64,000 nt of DNA from Dillenia suffruticosa (GCA_033439265.1 JAVTVX010000016.1:21642701-21706700), one strand, 5' to 3'. Shown: positions 11,858 through 24,049, counted from the first letter of the stretch. Notes: generated by a model from the sequence alone, not told the origin. Made by a program: numbers and translations.

Positions 11858-12217
11858 ATATGTTGCACGGAAAAAAAAATGGAGAAATAGAAATGAAAAT
11901 GATTTGAATAAATACATAAATATAAAAAAATATAAGGATTTTTATATAAATATTAATTATGTTATGAAAATAATAAAATAACCATATTTTATAAAAAAAA
12001 AATCTAAAATAATCAAATATGTAATTATTAATTATAAGATAAATAATATAAAAATAAAAATTGTAATTAAATAAAAAATTAATTCATTAAATATGAAAAA
12101 AATTGTAAATATAAAAAATATAATAATTTTTATATAAATATTAATTAATTTAGCGTATTGAAATGTTTTTTAAAAATGAGAAAATATTAGTATTAAAAAA
12201 TTTCCATGTATCACAGC
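11858..12217 (+). mobile_element. AT-rich MITE-like element, hAT-like family copy 1
   Basis: About 360 bp. The left end reads ATATGTTGCACGGAAA and the right end CCATGTATCACAG, which are imperfect inverted copies of the 17-bp termini of the well-bounded copy at 28625-29025. The interior shares its AT-rich core (AAATATTAATTA). No matching target-site duplication was found, so this copy is older or its ends are eroded. Confidence 0.6.
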
Positions 12218-12558
12218 CGGTACATGTCTCTAAGGGGACAATCTAGTGGTATAAACTTTTTCTCCCAAATCTAGTGATTCTAGATTTAAATTTTTGTATA
12301 ATAAAAAAAATAGCCGATACACGCCCCTTTTAAAGCAAATATGAGAATACATATAAAATCATATATAAGAAATTTTAATTTTCTAATTTAATATAATATA
12401 TAAGAGGAGAGATCAATCGACAACGATAAGAGAAAGGAAAATCATATAATATTTTCTCTTATGACAATTGAACTATTTTAATCCGACATATGTGAATACA
12501 TTTTCTTTAAAACATTTTGAGAATTTAGGATTGAAGTTTTAAAATATATAATAAATAA

Positions 12559-12673
<115 letters not shown>

Positions 12674-12893
12674 ATATATATAAATCACCTAAAATTCTTT
12701 GACTTAACTTTTTCCTTTCAACAAACAACTACAATTTCGTAACCCATTAAACGACAGGTAAAGCTGCGTTTCGGTGCAGCCTTATTACCCGACAACCCAA
12801 CGGACCCAAAAGAAAAGCCTCTAAATTCTGAGAAAATTTCAAGGATTAGGATTTAAAGGGTTCTGCATCAAATTCCCTGAAACTTTTCAAGAA

Positions 12894-13142
12894 ATGGAAG
12901 CGAAGAAGCTTCTCAAGGACAAAATGCTCTGGTTCGCTTCATTCCTCATTGTTTGGGCTGCTGCACTCCAGGTTTCATCTCTCTGTCTCTCTCTCTCATA
13001 TGGTTGAAGTTGAAGCTGAATTTGAAGTTTTTCATTATTTTGGGTTTAGGGGCACATGATGTGGATGCAAAGGCAAGACGCTTTCAAGCAGAAATTTGGA
13101 ACCCCAAATGAGAACAGTGATCAAAAGGACCAGCGCACTTAA
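12894..13142 (+). CDS. Small 56-aa single-pass membrane protein, unnamed
   Basis: Two exons: 12894-12971 (26 codons) and 13050-13142 (30 codons plus stop TAA), separated by a 78-bp GT-AG phase-0 intron. The protein starts MEAKKLLKDK and has one hydrophobic segment at about residues 11-25 (MLWFASFLIVWAAAL). A polar, charged C-terminal tail follows with HMMWMQRQDAFKQKFG. No signal cleavage site is obvious, so it is probably a small anchored protein. I do not recognise a named family. The precise splice sites, positive-then-hydrophobic layout and a TATA-like element at about 12673-12684 make a real gene likely. It is close to and converges on the defensin-like gene, with about 360 bp between stops. 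Confidence 0.65.
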
Positions 13143-13504
13143 GAAAGATAAGTTTTTTCTTTGCCAATGTGGGAAGCAAAGAATTGGGTTTTTTTTTTGT
13201 GGGTTTTGAGAACTTTAACTGCAATCATTTTGTACTCTCGAATCGAATGTTAATGAACGCCGATTGATCAATGTTATCCATGTTGTTTGTGCAATTATAC
13301 ATTAAAGGGAGGCGGGAGACGGGAGGCGACCGGTGTTGCCACCCTGCGGGCGGAATGCCCAATTTTGAGCTCATGCAATTTACACATTTAAGCTTATGCA
13401 GGGAGTGGAATTTATTTATTTTTATTTCAATAAATAACATGATTTATCACAATTAGCAGATGAAAAATTGATTATTTTGCGACACTTATTAGTGGCTAAT
13501 AAAT
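13143..13504. other. Convergent 3' region with a short GC-rich island
   Basis: This is the space between two converging genes. A block of about 50 bases at about 13305-13360 is strikingly GC-rich compared with the AT-rich surroundings. I see no RNA or protein feature in it. Confidence 0.4.
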
Positions 13505-13818
13505 TTAACATTGAAAGTGGCATAGACAGCGTTCTGAGATAGAATGCGGTAGACACTCTCCCCAACTAACTCTGAAGAGTCCTTTGCATTGTATATCACA
13601 TATGTCGTGTTCCGAGCATAGTGCCGGTTCTTTGAGCCACATATGACAGTCTTTTCCATCAACATGTGCCACCATTACCACTGTTAAACCTATAAACCAA
13701 TAACAAATCTCATAATTTCATTCTTTTCTGGTAAATACAGAGAGAGAGAGAGAGAGTAACCTGTGAGAACTAGAACTAGAAGGAAAAGCTTGTTGCAATA
13801 AAGCTTCATCATCTCCAT
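13505..13818 (-). CDS. Defensin-like (DEFL/LCR-type) secreted cysteine-rich peptide
   Basis: Two exons on the minus strand: 13818-13761 and 13689-13505, with a 71-bp GT-AG intron in phase 1, giving 80 aa. The first 28-30 residues form a signal peptide (MEMMKLYCNKLFLLVLVL, then a hydrophobic stretch to VAHVDG), and the intron interrupts it. This is the usual gene structure of plant defensin-like genes. The mature part has eight cysteines with spacing C-X9-C-X5-C-X3-C-X10-C-X8-C-X-C-X3-C, ending on the last Cys. That fits the CSalphabeta defensin-like fold, though the gamma-core GXC appears only as WGEC. Such peptides act in defence or pollen-pistil signalling; which applies here is unknown. 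It is too short and split to appear as one open frame. Confidence 0.82.
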
Positions 13819-13894
13819 TGTAAACCTCGGTGATGATAATCGAATACTACTGATTGATCAGAGCACTGAATAAACAGAATGAGTCAAAATATTG

Positions 13895-14111
13895 TTGGTA
13901 TGTTGGTTTTTATAGAGCGATTAATGTAAATCTTGCTAATAAATGTAAATTTTGATAATTCATTTGGTAGGTGATATTTTAACAGAATTTTTTTTAATAT
14001 ATTTTTGGTATGTTGGTTTTTATAGAGCGATTAATTTAAATCTTGCTAATAAATGTAAATTTTGATAATACATTTGGTAGGTGATATTTTAAGAGAATTT
14101 GTTTTAATGTA
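13895..14111 (-). promoter_or_regulatory. Tandemly duplicated core promoter of the defensin-like gene
   Basis: A block of about 107 bp at 13895-14001 is repeated at 14005-14111 with a 110-bp period and few mismatches. Each copy contains, on the minus strand, a TATA box CTATAAAAAC (about 13906-13915 and 14016-14025). The near copy lies about 90 bp upstream of the ATG at 13818, a good distance for a real promoter. The far copy could give a second start site. Confidence 0.7.
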
Positions 14112-14237
14112 TTTTTTTTCTTTGTAATTCCTCTTTCCAAATAATAGTAAGTGATATCATTAGCAATGTTACCAAGTTAACGAGACAATCAGATCATACT
14201 AAGTCAAGAAATGATTTTGCGGAAATATATATAAAAC

Positions 14238-14415
14238 ACCGACGGACATTTGATCTAGTGGGATGTGGTGCTAGATCTCTTAACAAAGTTCCTGAATTTG
14301 ACTCGCGGCTTGGGTATGGAAAAAACTACGTTGAGAGGGTAGTCTCCTTAAACGAGTCACTGCAAGTCCCGAACCGAATTAGTCGGAGTATAATTTTGGA
14401 TACCGGCTGGTATAG
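14238..14415 (+). mobile_element. Longer SINE-family copy
   Basis: The element shows an A-box-like TTGATCTAGTGGGA, a B-box-like GAATTTGACTCGC, an AACTACGTTGAGAGGGTAG block, and the 3' module CCGAATTAGTCGGAGTATAA ending GGCTGGTATAG. It is flanked by TATATATAAAAC at 14226-14237 and 14416-14427. The low-complexity flank makes this duplication weaker evidence than at other copies. Confidence 0.65.
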
Positions 14416-14427
14416 TATATATAAAAC

Positions 14428-17107
14428 GTTTTGCAGGTGTTGCACTTGAAAAAGGTTTCGTGTGTCTTCTTTTCATTATGGATATCTATGCATACTAAAT
14501 ACAATCATGCTTAAAATTGCAATGCTCATTTCACTTTTCTTAATAGACATACCTTCACATTTAAGTGTTATGTTATTTTACAAAAAATACTTGTAGGCAA
14601 TAGGCATCTTACTCTACTAGCCAATCTAACCGCACAATACATCAAGTACAGGTGGGAGTAGCAGTTGTATGAAAGAACGACCAGACCAGGGTCTCTCTCC
14701 AATTTAGTGCAACTCAATTAAACATTTTGTGTCAGACTAACTGGGGTTAGCGACATGTTTTCATCTTCTAGCTCTACCCTATTTAGGACTTCTTGGTGTG
14801 TAAACAATAGTAGCTGATCCAGTCTTGCTACCTCCAGAGTGTTATTAGATCTTTTCTCCACTCCCCTGTCCCGTATGTATATTTCCTTCTTTCTATTCTA
14901 TAGTCTGCTATGTTTGGACAAAGAAGGATGGTAGAGGTTGATAGCCAGTAGAAAAATATAGAATAAATAATATGTATTTACACAAGTACAACCTTGGTCC
15001 CCTTTAGCTCAAATTATTCTTTTACCGCTCATACTATGAGCTATAAACTCCGATAGAGAAAATTGAAGCATGAAAGACAAAGAATAACTTAACTGTCAAG
15101 TTAACTGAAAGAAATAATTGCATGAACTGTTGCAGATCGAAGCCCTTCTTGCCCTGGTGTTTCCAGGTCTGTTAATGAATAGGTTTTGAGGGGGTTATGG
15201 GGCATCTCATGTAGTGTTGCCGTGAGAAGTGCAAAGCTTTTGCAATTGCCTTTTGGGACGGGCCATGAGAACCACACTTTATTGTTACGCAATTTAGGCA
15301 TATCACAATTTCGGACAAATATACCCTAATCGAGTGTGGTATATAATACAGAACAAGTGTCGATTCCATGAGAATATTATATATTATCAATTATAAAATA
15401 TCCTATTTAAGTTAGACAAAACGAATTAATATAGTTATAATATTAAAACTACAAAAATATTAAAAATAGAAATATTGATAGACAAAAACCCTAGTTTTAT
15501 AAAACCCTAAGATATCGATTTCATCTATTTTCAATTTTTTCACATGGTTGAATTCTTTCAAATTCCTTAAAGTTTATTAACTAAAGATTTATTCTTGATG
15601 ATGACAAATTTTCTTAAATTAGATTCACCCGATGGTCATGCAATAAAACCCTAATTCGACTAATCAAAACCCAATGGTCATGCAATATTGATTAAACCGA
15701 ACTGCATTTAGATTTATGGAATATTTATAATCTAGGGTTTTTCCAAAAATCCTCACACACAGAGTTAATCATCCATCGATCTCATAACCCTATATAGATT
15801 TTATTGTATTGATCAGATTTTATGCAATCTTCTCTCGATCTCATGCATGTAATTGCAAATCATCAAATTGTAGGGCCCTTTATGATGAACCATTAAGTTT
15901 AACAATGAAATCTCATAAAAAAAAGAACATACCAATAAAAATTTAAGAGAAAGAAATGAATTAAACTATGCTATTAATCAAAGAACAGAATTCATCGAGT
16001 TCTAGGAACAAGAAATCTAAGTAAACATGATAAAAAAATGTAAGAAAAATAAAGGATATCTCCTTCTTGTAATATAATTACTAAGAGTCCTAAATGACTA
16101 AAAATTCATGGGTCTTCATAACAGCTTGATATTTCACTTGGACTTGGGCTTTTAGAACTCTTGGGCCTTGATTTCTAACATTGCAGTAACTTCGACTCAA
16201 ATTTCGAATATCTTCTTGTTTGACCCAGCTTCTTCTGAAGTCTTCATAAGATTTGTAGGCCTTGAAGTCTTGTTTCCAACCCAACAAGAATCAGGTCAAT
16301 CGGATATCGAAATAGAAAGTTATGCTCAAAATACTAACAACTGTCTGTGTAGTCCAATATCTTTAAATAAGCCCAATAATCCTAAAATAAAACCCCCGAA
16401 AATAATTAATGTAAAATCATAAAATAAAACCTAAAAATAGTTCTAAAAGTCATAAATAAAACATGAAATAAAATAAAATAAAATAAATTCAAGTGTATAA
16501 AAATATCGCTATCACTCATCTCTTCTCAAAACTATTTCTTTTGTCATTTCTTTTTCAGTAATTTGATTGAATGGGAGAAAGAAAATTGTAGAAGCACAAA
16601 CTCATTGCAGTTTAACATCCTGTAACTTAGTCCTTTATCCATCTTCTGCTGAACAAAATTCATGGAAGTTGTTGAATGTTTTATGTTTGTGACCTTGTGT
16701 TATGCGCATAATCAGATATCTCGCCTTCTGTTTCTGAATTAAGGTTCTCACTAAGAACAAGAAGCTTTGCCCCATCCTAGAAAAGTCTTGACTCTGTGAT
16801 TGCCCACTGCATAGTTTAGCATTTCTCACCTTGTGAATCACCATAATCGCAGATATAAAATATAGAATATTGAGACATAGTTCAATAATGTTGAGCAATA
16901 GCATTGTGAGGAATACAAGTAAAAACAACGGGAAAAAAGGGCAAGATGAATGATTTGGAACTTGCATTCATGAGACATTGTTTTCTTGGTTCAAAAAACC
17001 TTGGTTAGCTTCCACTTAAATAGCATTTGTGTGCTTCTTGTAAGTGTCACCATCATCTTCCTTCTTAAGAAATTTGAGTCAATAAAGGGTACATTAATTC
17101 TCCATAC
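14428..17107. other. Intergenic DNA, partly of possible retroelement origin
   Basis: No gene is supported. Open frames near 15101-15390 have no recognisable domain. The stretch 15295-16500, with TGTCGATTCCATGAGAAT and an AAATAAAATAAAATAA-rich end, has the look of a dispersed retroelement untranslated region. I cannot name the family. Confidence 0.3.
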
Positions 17108-17122
17108 CTTAATGTATTGTTT

Positions 17123-17294
17123 GAGGGCGAACCTTGACGTAACAGTGGAGTCGCTCCTTTGGTGATCTCGAGATCACGGGTTCGAGACATAGAAATAGCT
17201 TCTTTGCAAAAAATGGGCTGCGTACATATACGCCCACCCTCCCCTTACCCCCGCACTAAGCCGGGGAGCACTTTGTGCACCATGTGAGCCCTAT
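17123..17294 (+). mobile_element. Au SINE
   Basis: The 172-bp element matches the known Au SINE layout. It has an A-box region (CCTTGACGTAACAGTGGAGT), the B box GATCACGGGTTCGAGAC, the body with GGGCTGCGTACATATACGCC, and the GC-rich 3' part ending with GCACTTTGTGCACC. Target-site duplications CTTAATGTATTGTTT (17108-17122) and CTTAATATATTGTTT (17295-17309) differ at one base. Au SINEs are tRNA-derived and widespread in flowering plants. Confidence 0.92.
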
Positions 17295-17309
17295 CTTAAT
17301 ATATTGTTT

Positions 17310-19580
17310 ATTGTTTAGACAACTATATTCATTTTTAGCTTGCAACTCCTGTGTCAGCAAGGCCTCAGAAGCCTCAAAATCACCATGTAATTGTTCCTCC
17401 TACCTTTTAAATGTCCACAAGAGTACTCTGATGTAATCGCCTGGCATGTCAGTCTTGCCTTTTTTTATGAATAAAGTCTTGTTAGGATTAATATAAAAAA
17501 TATCCTGAGATTAGGGAGATATCTCCACCTCTGAGGCCCTCCTACAATGTCAGTCTTGTCGGGACTTGTATGCACTCAAATTTTGAGAACCTTAGGCAAA
17601 GTAACTTCTTTGAGACTTTTAGTTCCAAGCTAGGGTTGGGAAGTTATCATAAGTCATACTATATTGTATATCCTTATTTTAGGCTTTAAAACCTAGGTCC
17701 ATTAATGTTGTCCAGGCTACTAGGAGATTTCAAAGCTAGTTGAAACATTGCACAATTTGCTATAGGCAGGGCATATTTTTGATTGACATAAATCTAAGTG
17801 GCTGCATGCTTGAGTATCTTCAGTTTTGAGCGTGCTCTGCATCGTATTGTCATGGTATTTGGTTTTCTACATGCTAGGACATACTAATGCAGGAGATTGA
17901 AAATTGAGATGCATGCTACAGAGAACTGCATTGAATTGATTATGTATCACCCTTTGTCATCCATATAAAGTCTATGATGGTAATCATGTTGGCATCAAAC
18001 AAAGCAAGGTGAGACTTTCTGGGTTGTTATGAGAATCTTATAGAACTGGATAAAATAGCATCAGGTTTTTTTTCAACCTGTGTTATTAAGATTATGACAA
18101 CTTCTGCTGTACATGAGAGAGGATCCCTTTTTTTTTTGTTTTCCTTTGCTCTGTTTCTTGGTTGGTCATTGTAGCACAGCAATAGCATAAAGTATCAGGC
18201 CTTTCCAAACATTTTCTACCGACTGAAAACCAGATCTCAGAAATCTTTCCATGCATACCGACTTCTAATGACTTCTAGGCTTGCCTGCTACGCAAACACA
18301 TGGTATGTGAGATGAATCTGTTTCAACAAAAGGGGTTGGCTGCAGTGTGACAGCTAATACTTAGGCTGCTTAATCATATTAGTAGCTTTACTTAAAAATC
18401 ACTTATCCTGAAGCTGCTACTTTTGGCTGGATTGCATTTTGAATTCAGGGGATCTGCTTATTAATTAACATGGTAGGTGTCTCTACTCTACCGTATCGTG
18501 TGATATCCTTTCTAGTTTGTCTGTAACTTCTCCTAGAAGAATCTGACACAAAAATAGAAGGAAAAAGGCTTTCAGTACCATTTCCTGTTCATATTTAGCA
18601 TTTTAAAACAGGTTCCAGAACATCATTTTTTATGGGGAGCAGAATAGTTCATTATCACTCAAAAAGGGGGGGAAAATAAGAATAAGAACAAGAAGAGGAG
18701 AAACTCAAAAGGAAAACAAAGTCATGATTCTTTATTGGATATGAACTGAGCCTACTGTCTGATGAATTGATTGGCTACTTGCAAGAGAAAAGCATATGAA
18801 CTATTATTCTATGCTAATCATTGTTCTTTATATAGTTGTCACCTCAATTATTTCATATGTTAGAATAGAACAGAATTCTTATTTTATACACTGGTTTTCT
18901 TTAAAGTCATGGCAATTTGGGCAGATATCTTCGTTGGGTTTTATTTTCTAATTTATAATGGGTCAATAAAATGCTTTACTGTTAAAGTTCTAAGCCAGTT
19001 AGTCAAAATTAAGGTTTCAGTAAAGGGAGAAAAAAGGTTTGGCAAAACTTGACAATGAAGGTCTTATACTGTAAAGTTTGACCAAGATACGTGGAATCCT
19101 CCTGATGGTTTGACTTATTTTTTGGGTACCGTTCCTCTATGTGTTTGGTTTACATGGATTATGAGAATAGATGTGGAAAAAGTGGGAAAGGAGCTGTTGG
19201 AAGGCTGTATTGTGTTTCAATCAGCTGCCTACTTACCTCTGTAGTTTATTATGATTTTGCAGATGGCTACTACTATTGCCAACCAAAATTTTGGAACTCT
19301 TAGCTGTTGAATGTTTCCAATAATTAGTTCCAGTTTTTGCAATTTTTCTTTTTTTGGTGTTTCTCTTATTGTTTGTTAGATGACATGATTATTTAGGATT
19401 TGTTTAATCCCACAAAAAGAAAACTTTAAAGATCTTATAAATTGGTTGTCAACTTACCATGTTGTCATATTGCTTCCTGTTTTTCATGTCCCCATCTAAA
19501 ATTTTGCTTATGAGGATTTATGCAGGTTTATTACCACAATGGTGTTCCATTGTACCTTGTTTTGTTGCTAAGCATATGGA

Positions 19581-19616
<36 letters not shown>

Positions 19617-21169
19617 TTCATTTTTGCCACCAGTTTTCTTCTGGTGTTGTTCTTACAACAGTGCATGAAATTCTTGCCATTGCTTACCGGTCTCTGTAGT
19701 TGATATAACATTCAAAAAGATCATATGTAAAGGGCAATGAAACATGGTCAATTCTAGTAACATCATGATACATGACCACATTATAGTCCAGGTAAGCATA
19801 CACCAAAAAAGTGGCATGCATTACTCGCAGCCACGTCTTTCTTGCTTGAGAGGTGATGGAACTTAGAATTCAGCAGCAGCCCAGATTAGTAATTTTTCCA
19901 AAGTCTTGAAAATAATGTCTTAGACTATGGTGATATATTCTTTTGCTTACACAAATTTTGTTGACTTCTGTTTTATCTATGGATAGAAATCCATTAATGT
20001 TGCTTGCACCTGCCAGGAAGCTGTAGCATGCTTCACCTGCCAATTTGGACTTCTGGTTATTCTTGAGTCTCAATTTGGTTATCAAGAGCATGCTTGAATT
20101 AAAATAAATAAATTTATTAGTTAAATAAAAACCAAAGTATTGAATTTGGTTTGAGATCTACATTGCATATTTTCTTTCAGAAAATATGCCTATCCATGTT
20201 GTGTATGTGTCCAACACATCCTTTCAATACAAGATAATTGAACATATTTCAACTTGCTATAAAATTTTTAGAACTTTTACTCCATGTCATCTCTTATGCC
20301 TGTCTACTACAAAATTCATGTTTTTTTCCCCATCATTCTTTTATCTCATACTTTTCATTAATACTAATTTTATTTCTCAATAGGAGGCTTGTGCCATGCT
20401 CGTGCTTGTGGGTTTTAGGCTACACAATGAGAGGTAACACTTCTCACTACAAGCATTAAATAAATCAAAGTTACTGCTAGGACTTAAACATGCTCCCTTA
20501 AAGAAGGTTACTAACTACACTTACCGTCAGACATGAAGCTGGATTAGCGGTTTGGCCACTTAACTGGACTCATAGAGGTGGTAATTTTGGAAATGACATG
20601 AAGCTGTCAAGAGGTACACCGTATATAGGTCAACAGTGTGGTTAACACACTAAGTTGTAAATAAGAATATCACACCAAACTTTTCGTCTGTAGTTAAATT
20701 GTAATATCTAGAACACATCTTTATCAGAAATTATTATTAATAATAGTATTTGTGTTGTATATTCAAAGGGTTTGACACTCTATGGTGGTGTATTAAGCTT
20801 GCTTCCCCTTTTTTGTTTTTGGTAGAACTTTGGTTTCTTGAGAATTTGCTATTTTGAGAGCCCCAAAGCTTGACATGACATCCTATAGAGGCCGAAAGGT
20901 CTATCTATTGAAATGGTTTGTTTAGCCCTCTTCGTTTGGTGTTGTTGTTGCTGTATTACTTGAGTAACTTGGATCTTCAAATAAAATGCATGATTAATGA
21001 AATTGTCAACAATTTTTGACTTCTGATTCTTTTTCACTAACTCATTTACAATGGATGTTGTATTCATACTTTTAGAAGTTATTGTAACTGTGATTTTTAT
21101 GACATTATCCAACCCAACACTTTGTAATTTATAATAATAAGAAATCTTTTATAATTTTGTTGTGTTTGT
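17310..21169. other. Long intergenic stretch without a recognised gene
   Basis: This is about 3.9 kb of moderately AT-rich, largely non-repetitive DNA. I found no exon chain on either strand. A (CT)n run lies at about 19581-19609. The sequence resembles intron or lncRNA DNA in composition, but nothing proves transcription. Confidence 0.35.
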
Positions 21170-21180
21170 GTATCAGGTTA

Positions 21181-21268
21181 CATTTTTTTTTTTTTTTTAC
21201 AAGGATTTGAACTGGGATTACCAAATTGGGGAGGGGCATTTGTACCACTTGACTGTCCCCTTGGGGAC
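21181..21268 (-). mobile_element. Ultrashort SINE-like element, minus strand
   Basis: The 88-bp insert, read on the minus strand, has an A-box-like CAGTCAAGTGGTAC, a B-box-like CAGTTCAAATCCT and a poly(A) tail of about 16. A perfect direct repeat GTATCAGGTTA flanks it at 21170-21180 and 21269-21279. Confidence 0.75.
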
Positions 21269-22034
21269 GTATCAGGTTATGTTGTGTCATGCTCTGTTTG
21301 ATGTTTGTGCCTGTGTTTTATAGGTCGCTGTTTGGATTGTGGATTGAGTGGGTTTCCCCCCCCCCCCCCCCAAATTTTGAAGGTATTCGAAGAACTTTGT
21401 TTGAAGAATGGCCCAAAATTGCCTCAAGACTACTATAGCATATCCTGATTAGCTAATTTACTGCACAAAAAAATTGTATAACAACATCAATCTTAAGTTG
21501 AAATAAGCCATTTTAGACCCCCTAAGAAATAGTAAATGGTAGAGAACCATATAAGTTATTTCTTAGGGTGGAGGTGATTACTAGCTACTAGAGATTGATC
21601 ATTTACATAAAAGGTTATGCAAAAGCCCTAGCATGGGTTCTGAGGGTGGACTCTTAACTATAGAGCTACAAAGAGAGTTTGCTAGCTTGACTCTCTCATC
21701 CATTCCCTTCTGACCCATGCAAGCTAGAAATTTTGCATGTCAAGCAAATTTATTGGTTAGAGTAAATTCTTCATTAAGCACTCCTAAAAGACTAATGCTT
21801 GACAATCTTGTACTCTGTGGCTTTATTTGTAGAAAGCTCCGTAACTGATATGGCATGCACCCTACCGAATGTGGATGAAAAAGTCAAATTAGGACAAGTC
21901 ATGCAATGAATTGTTTTGGAAAAATACTAGTGCTCTTGCATGTGTGAGATTATGCTTGGGGCAAAGGATCTATATACAAGTTCATATGTCGATGTCTAGG
22001 TAGATTACTTCTTGTGGACAATAGTTGTTATATA

Positions 22035-22122
22035 TATATATTTTTTTATACAGAAATTCGAATCTGAAATCTCTAGATCGGAGAGGGGGATTTTGATCAC
22101 TAAGCCATCCTTTTGGGGACTC
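22035..22122 (-). mobile_element. Ultrashort SINE-like element, minus strand
   Basis: The element of about 88 bp has, on the minus strand, GGCTTAGTGATCAA (A-box-like), AGATTCGAATTTC (B-box-like) and an A/T-rich tail. Flanks AATAGTTGTTATATA (22020-22034) and AATAATTGTTATATA (22123-22137) differ at one base. Confidence 0.7.
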
Positions 22123-22474
22123 AATAATTGTTATATAAGAACATAAAATATATAACCAAGCCCTCACTACTTTACCTTTTCTTAGTTCATATGTTTATTC
22201 AAACTTGTTACATTTTGCACCGAAGGGAGGAGAACACCGGCAGTCGCTCCCCTGAAAATTTTAAGAAAACGCTTACGTATGTAATTTCAAAACTTATAAT
22301 TTCAGATATTATTTGCTCTTTAAAAATTATAACTCCTTTTTGAAACTATAGCATCAAATGCATATTGTACTTCATTCTCTATATAAATTGCTATTTTCTG
22401 CCATAATTTTTGCACACAAATTGCAAATCACACACACAATGTGCGTGTTGTAGAAAAATGAATGAGGTTATTCG

Positions 22475-22695
22475 CTAGATTGGTCTCGTGGTAAGATACT
22501 TGGTAAAGCACTTCCATGACATTAAGAGGTTGAATCTCTCTTACTGCAGTTTGAGCTTGATGGATAATGTATGTCCCCAGCCAAATTTGGTGCCTTGGGG
22601 GATCACTCCAGATGAGAAGGGCGGAGGAGAAATTGTAATTGTCATGCTTGCGCGACCAACCAGTGTCTGATTTTATCTATACAGGTCATTTTATT
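22475..22695 (+). mobile_element. Possible further tRNA-derived SINE-like sequence
   Basis: The start has an A-box-like TTGGTCTCGTGGTAAGA and, about 45 bp on, a B-box-like GAGGTTGAATCTC. The body contains a CCTTGGGGGATCACTCCAG block. Its end, GATTTTATCTATACAGGTCA, resembles sequence inside the following tandem array at 28146. No target-site duplication was found. Confidence 0.4.
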
Positions 22696-23349
22696 GTGGG
22701 ATATTGAGAAGCACCCGTTTGGAAGAGATGAAGCTTATATTTGTTAATATTGAGTTTGATTCATAACAAGAAGATTAGGGACATGGTCCTAGTGATTGTC
22801 ATGTTTAAGCTGTTTATCTTTTCCATCCTTCTAACATTTTTATATAATCTATCGGGTATTTTATGGAGTTAATAGAGATATGTTATCTATTAGGATCGAT
22901 ATGATTCGAGAAAAATGGACAATCCAGTGACTTCCTTGCTTATGCCAGTTTGCTTGTTTGACGGGTGTTCAAGTTTGGAATACAAAGAAACTCAAGATGA
23001 AATGATCTGACTGAAAAGAAAAAAGCTACACGTATCTCATTTACTTGTTCCTTCATCTTTTGCTCATCTCTTGGAAAGCCCTTCCTCAACTCGACCAATC
23101 CTTCTTGAAATTAAAAATTTATATTAAGGATAAATTAATATATATTTGAAATTATGGTTCTAGAAGATGAAATTTTTAAACAGCAAACAACATTTAAAAT
23201 TATAATTTATAAAATAAAATTATAAATATCTAATATTTTTCTCAAAATTTGAGGGGAACCCCTCTGTCTGAATGGGAAGTGCTTTTCCTAGTAAAGTTTC
23301 AAATAACAAATTTGAATTGGGTCAGTTATGTGTGCCCACACGCATATCG

Positions 23350-23510
23350 GACGCTTTTTCTTTATCGTTCGTTGAATTATCGATATTTAAAATTATATTT
23401 CAATTAATTCAGTTTAAATATCTATAAAAATTTTTAAGAAACGATTCTCTTAATATAATTTTTTTTTAATTTTAAATTTAAAATTTAATTAAACGACATA
23501 ATATTCATGT
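23350..23510 (-). mobile_element. Old minus-strand copy of the longer SINE family, present in all array units
   Basis: The reverse complement of the SINE 3' module is recognisable here (ATTTAAAATTATATTTCAATTAATTC). Matching copies occur at about 26365-26490 and 29445-29560. Presence at the same place in all three units means it inserted before the array was duplicated. Confidence 0.45.
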
Positions 23511-24049
23511 TTTTTTTTTTTTTTTTTGGTAAGACACGAAATCCATGTCTTGTTAAAATAAAAAATGTCCGTTGGTCTCTCTCCATCCCCCACATCTTAC
23601 TTTGTGTGCGCCCACACGCATGATCTCTCTCTCACATTTATGTTGCGCGGCTGCGCCCACACGCAGGAGTTGCGTGCATAGAGAAACAAGAACCAGTCTC
23701 GGGTGGTTCACATCATTTCCATTTCCAAGTCGCCAACTAACAGCTCGAGAAACCTTCCCACAATATGACTTCTTTCCTTTTCATAATAACCAGAGTAGTA
23801 TTGACTTCTTTCCTTTTCACCAAAAAAAAAAAAATAACCAGAGTATGCCCATATTACTGACTTTGTTTGCTGATGGCAATTTTTGCTTGACTTTATAGGC
23901 TACGTTCTTGATTTCTCATTCTCTCTCTCTCACGCATGCTATGTAAGGTTCAAAGAATTTGTAGGTAATAGAATTCACTTCTCTAACGTCACTATTTTTG
24001 TTCTATTTTTCTCTTGGTAGGTTTCTCTTGATGGAAAGCAACATGTATT

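Noticed and set aside
15101-15390. Overlapping minus-strand frames of 66 and 72 aa
   Set aside because: No domain, no splice support, and both frames differ; probably chance or decayed repeat.
17160-17190. Candidate tRNA gene with a strong B box
   Set aside because: The rest of the element is an Au SINE with target-site duplications, not a tRNA cloverleaf.
23572-23898. 108-aa plus-strand frame with several Cys and Arg
   Set aside because: It is not conserved in frame in the other two array units and has no signal peptide or spacing pattern of a Cys-rich peptide.
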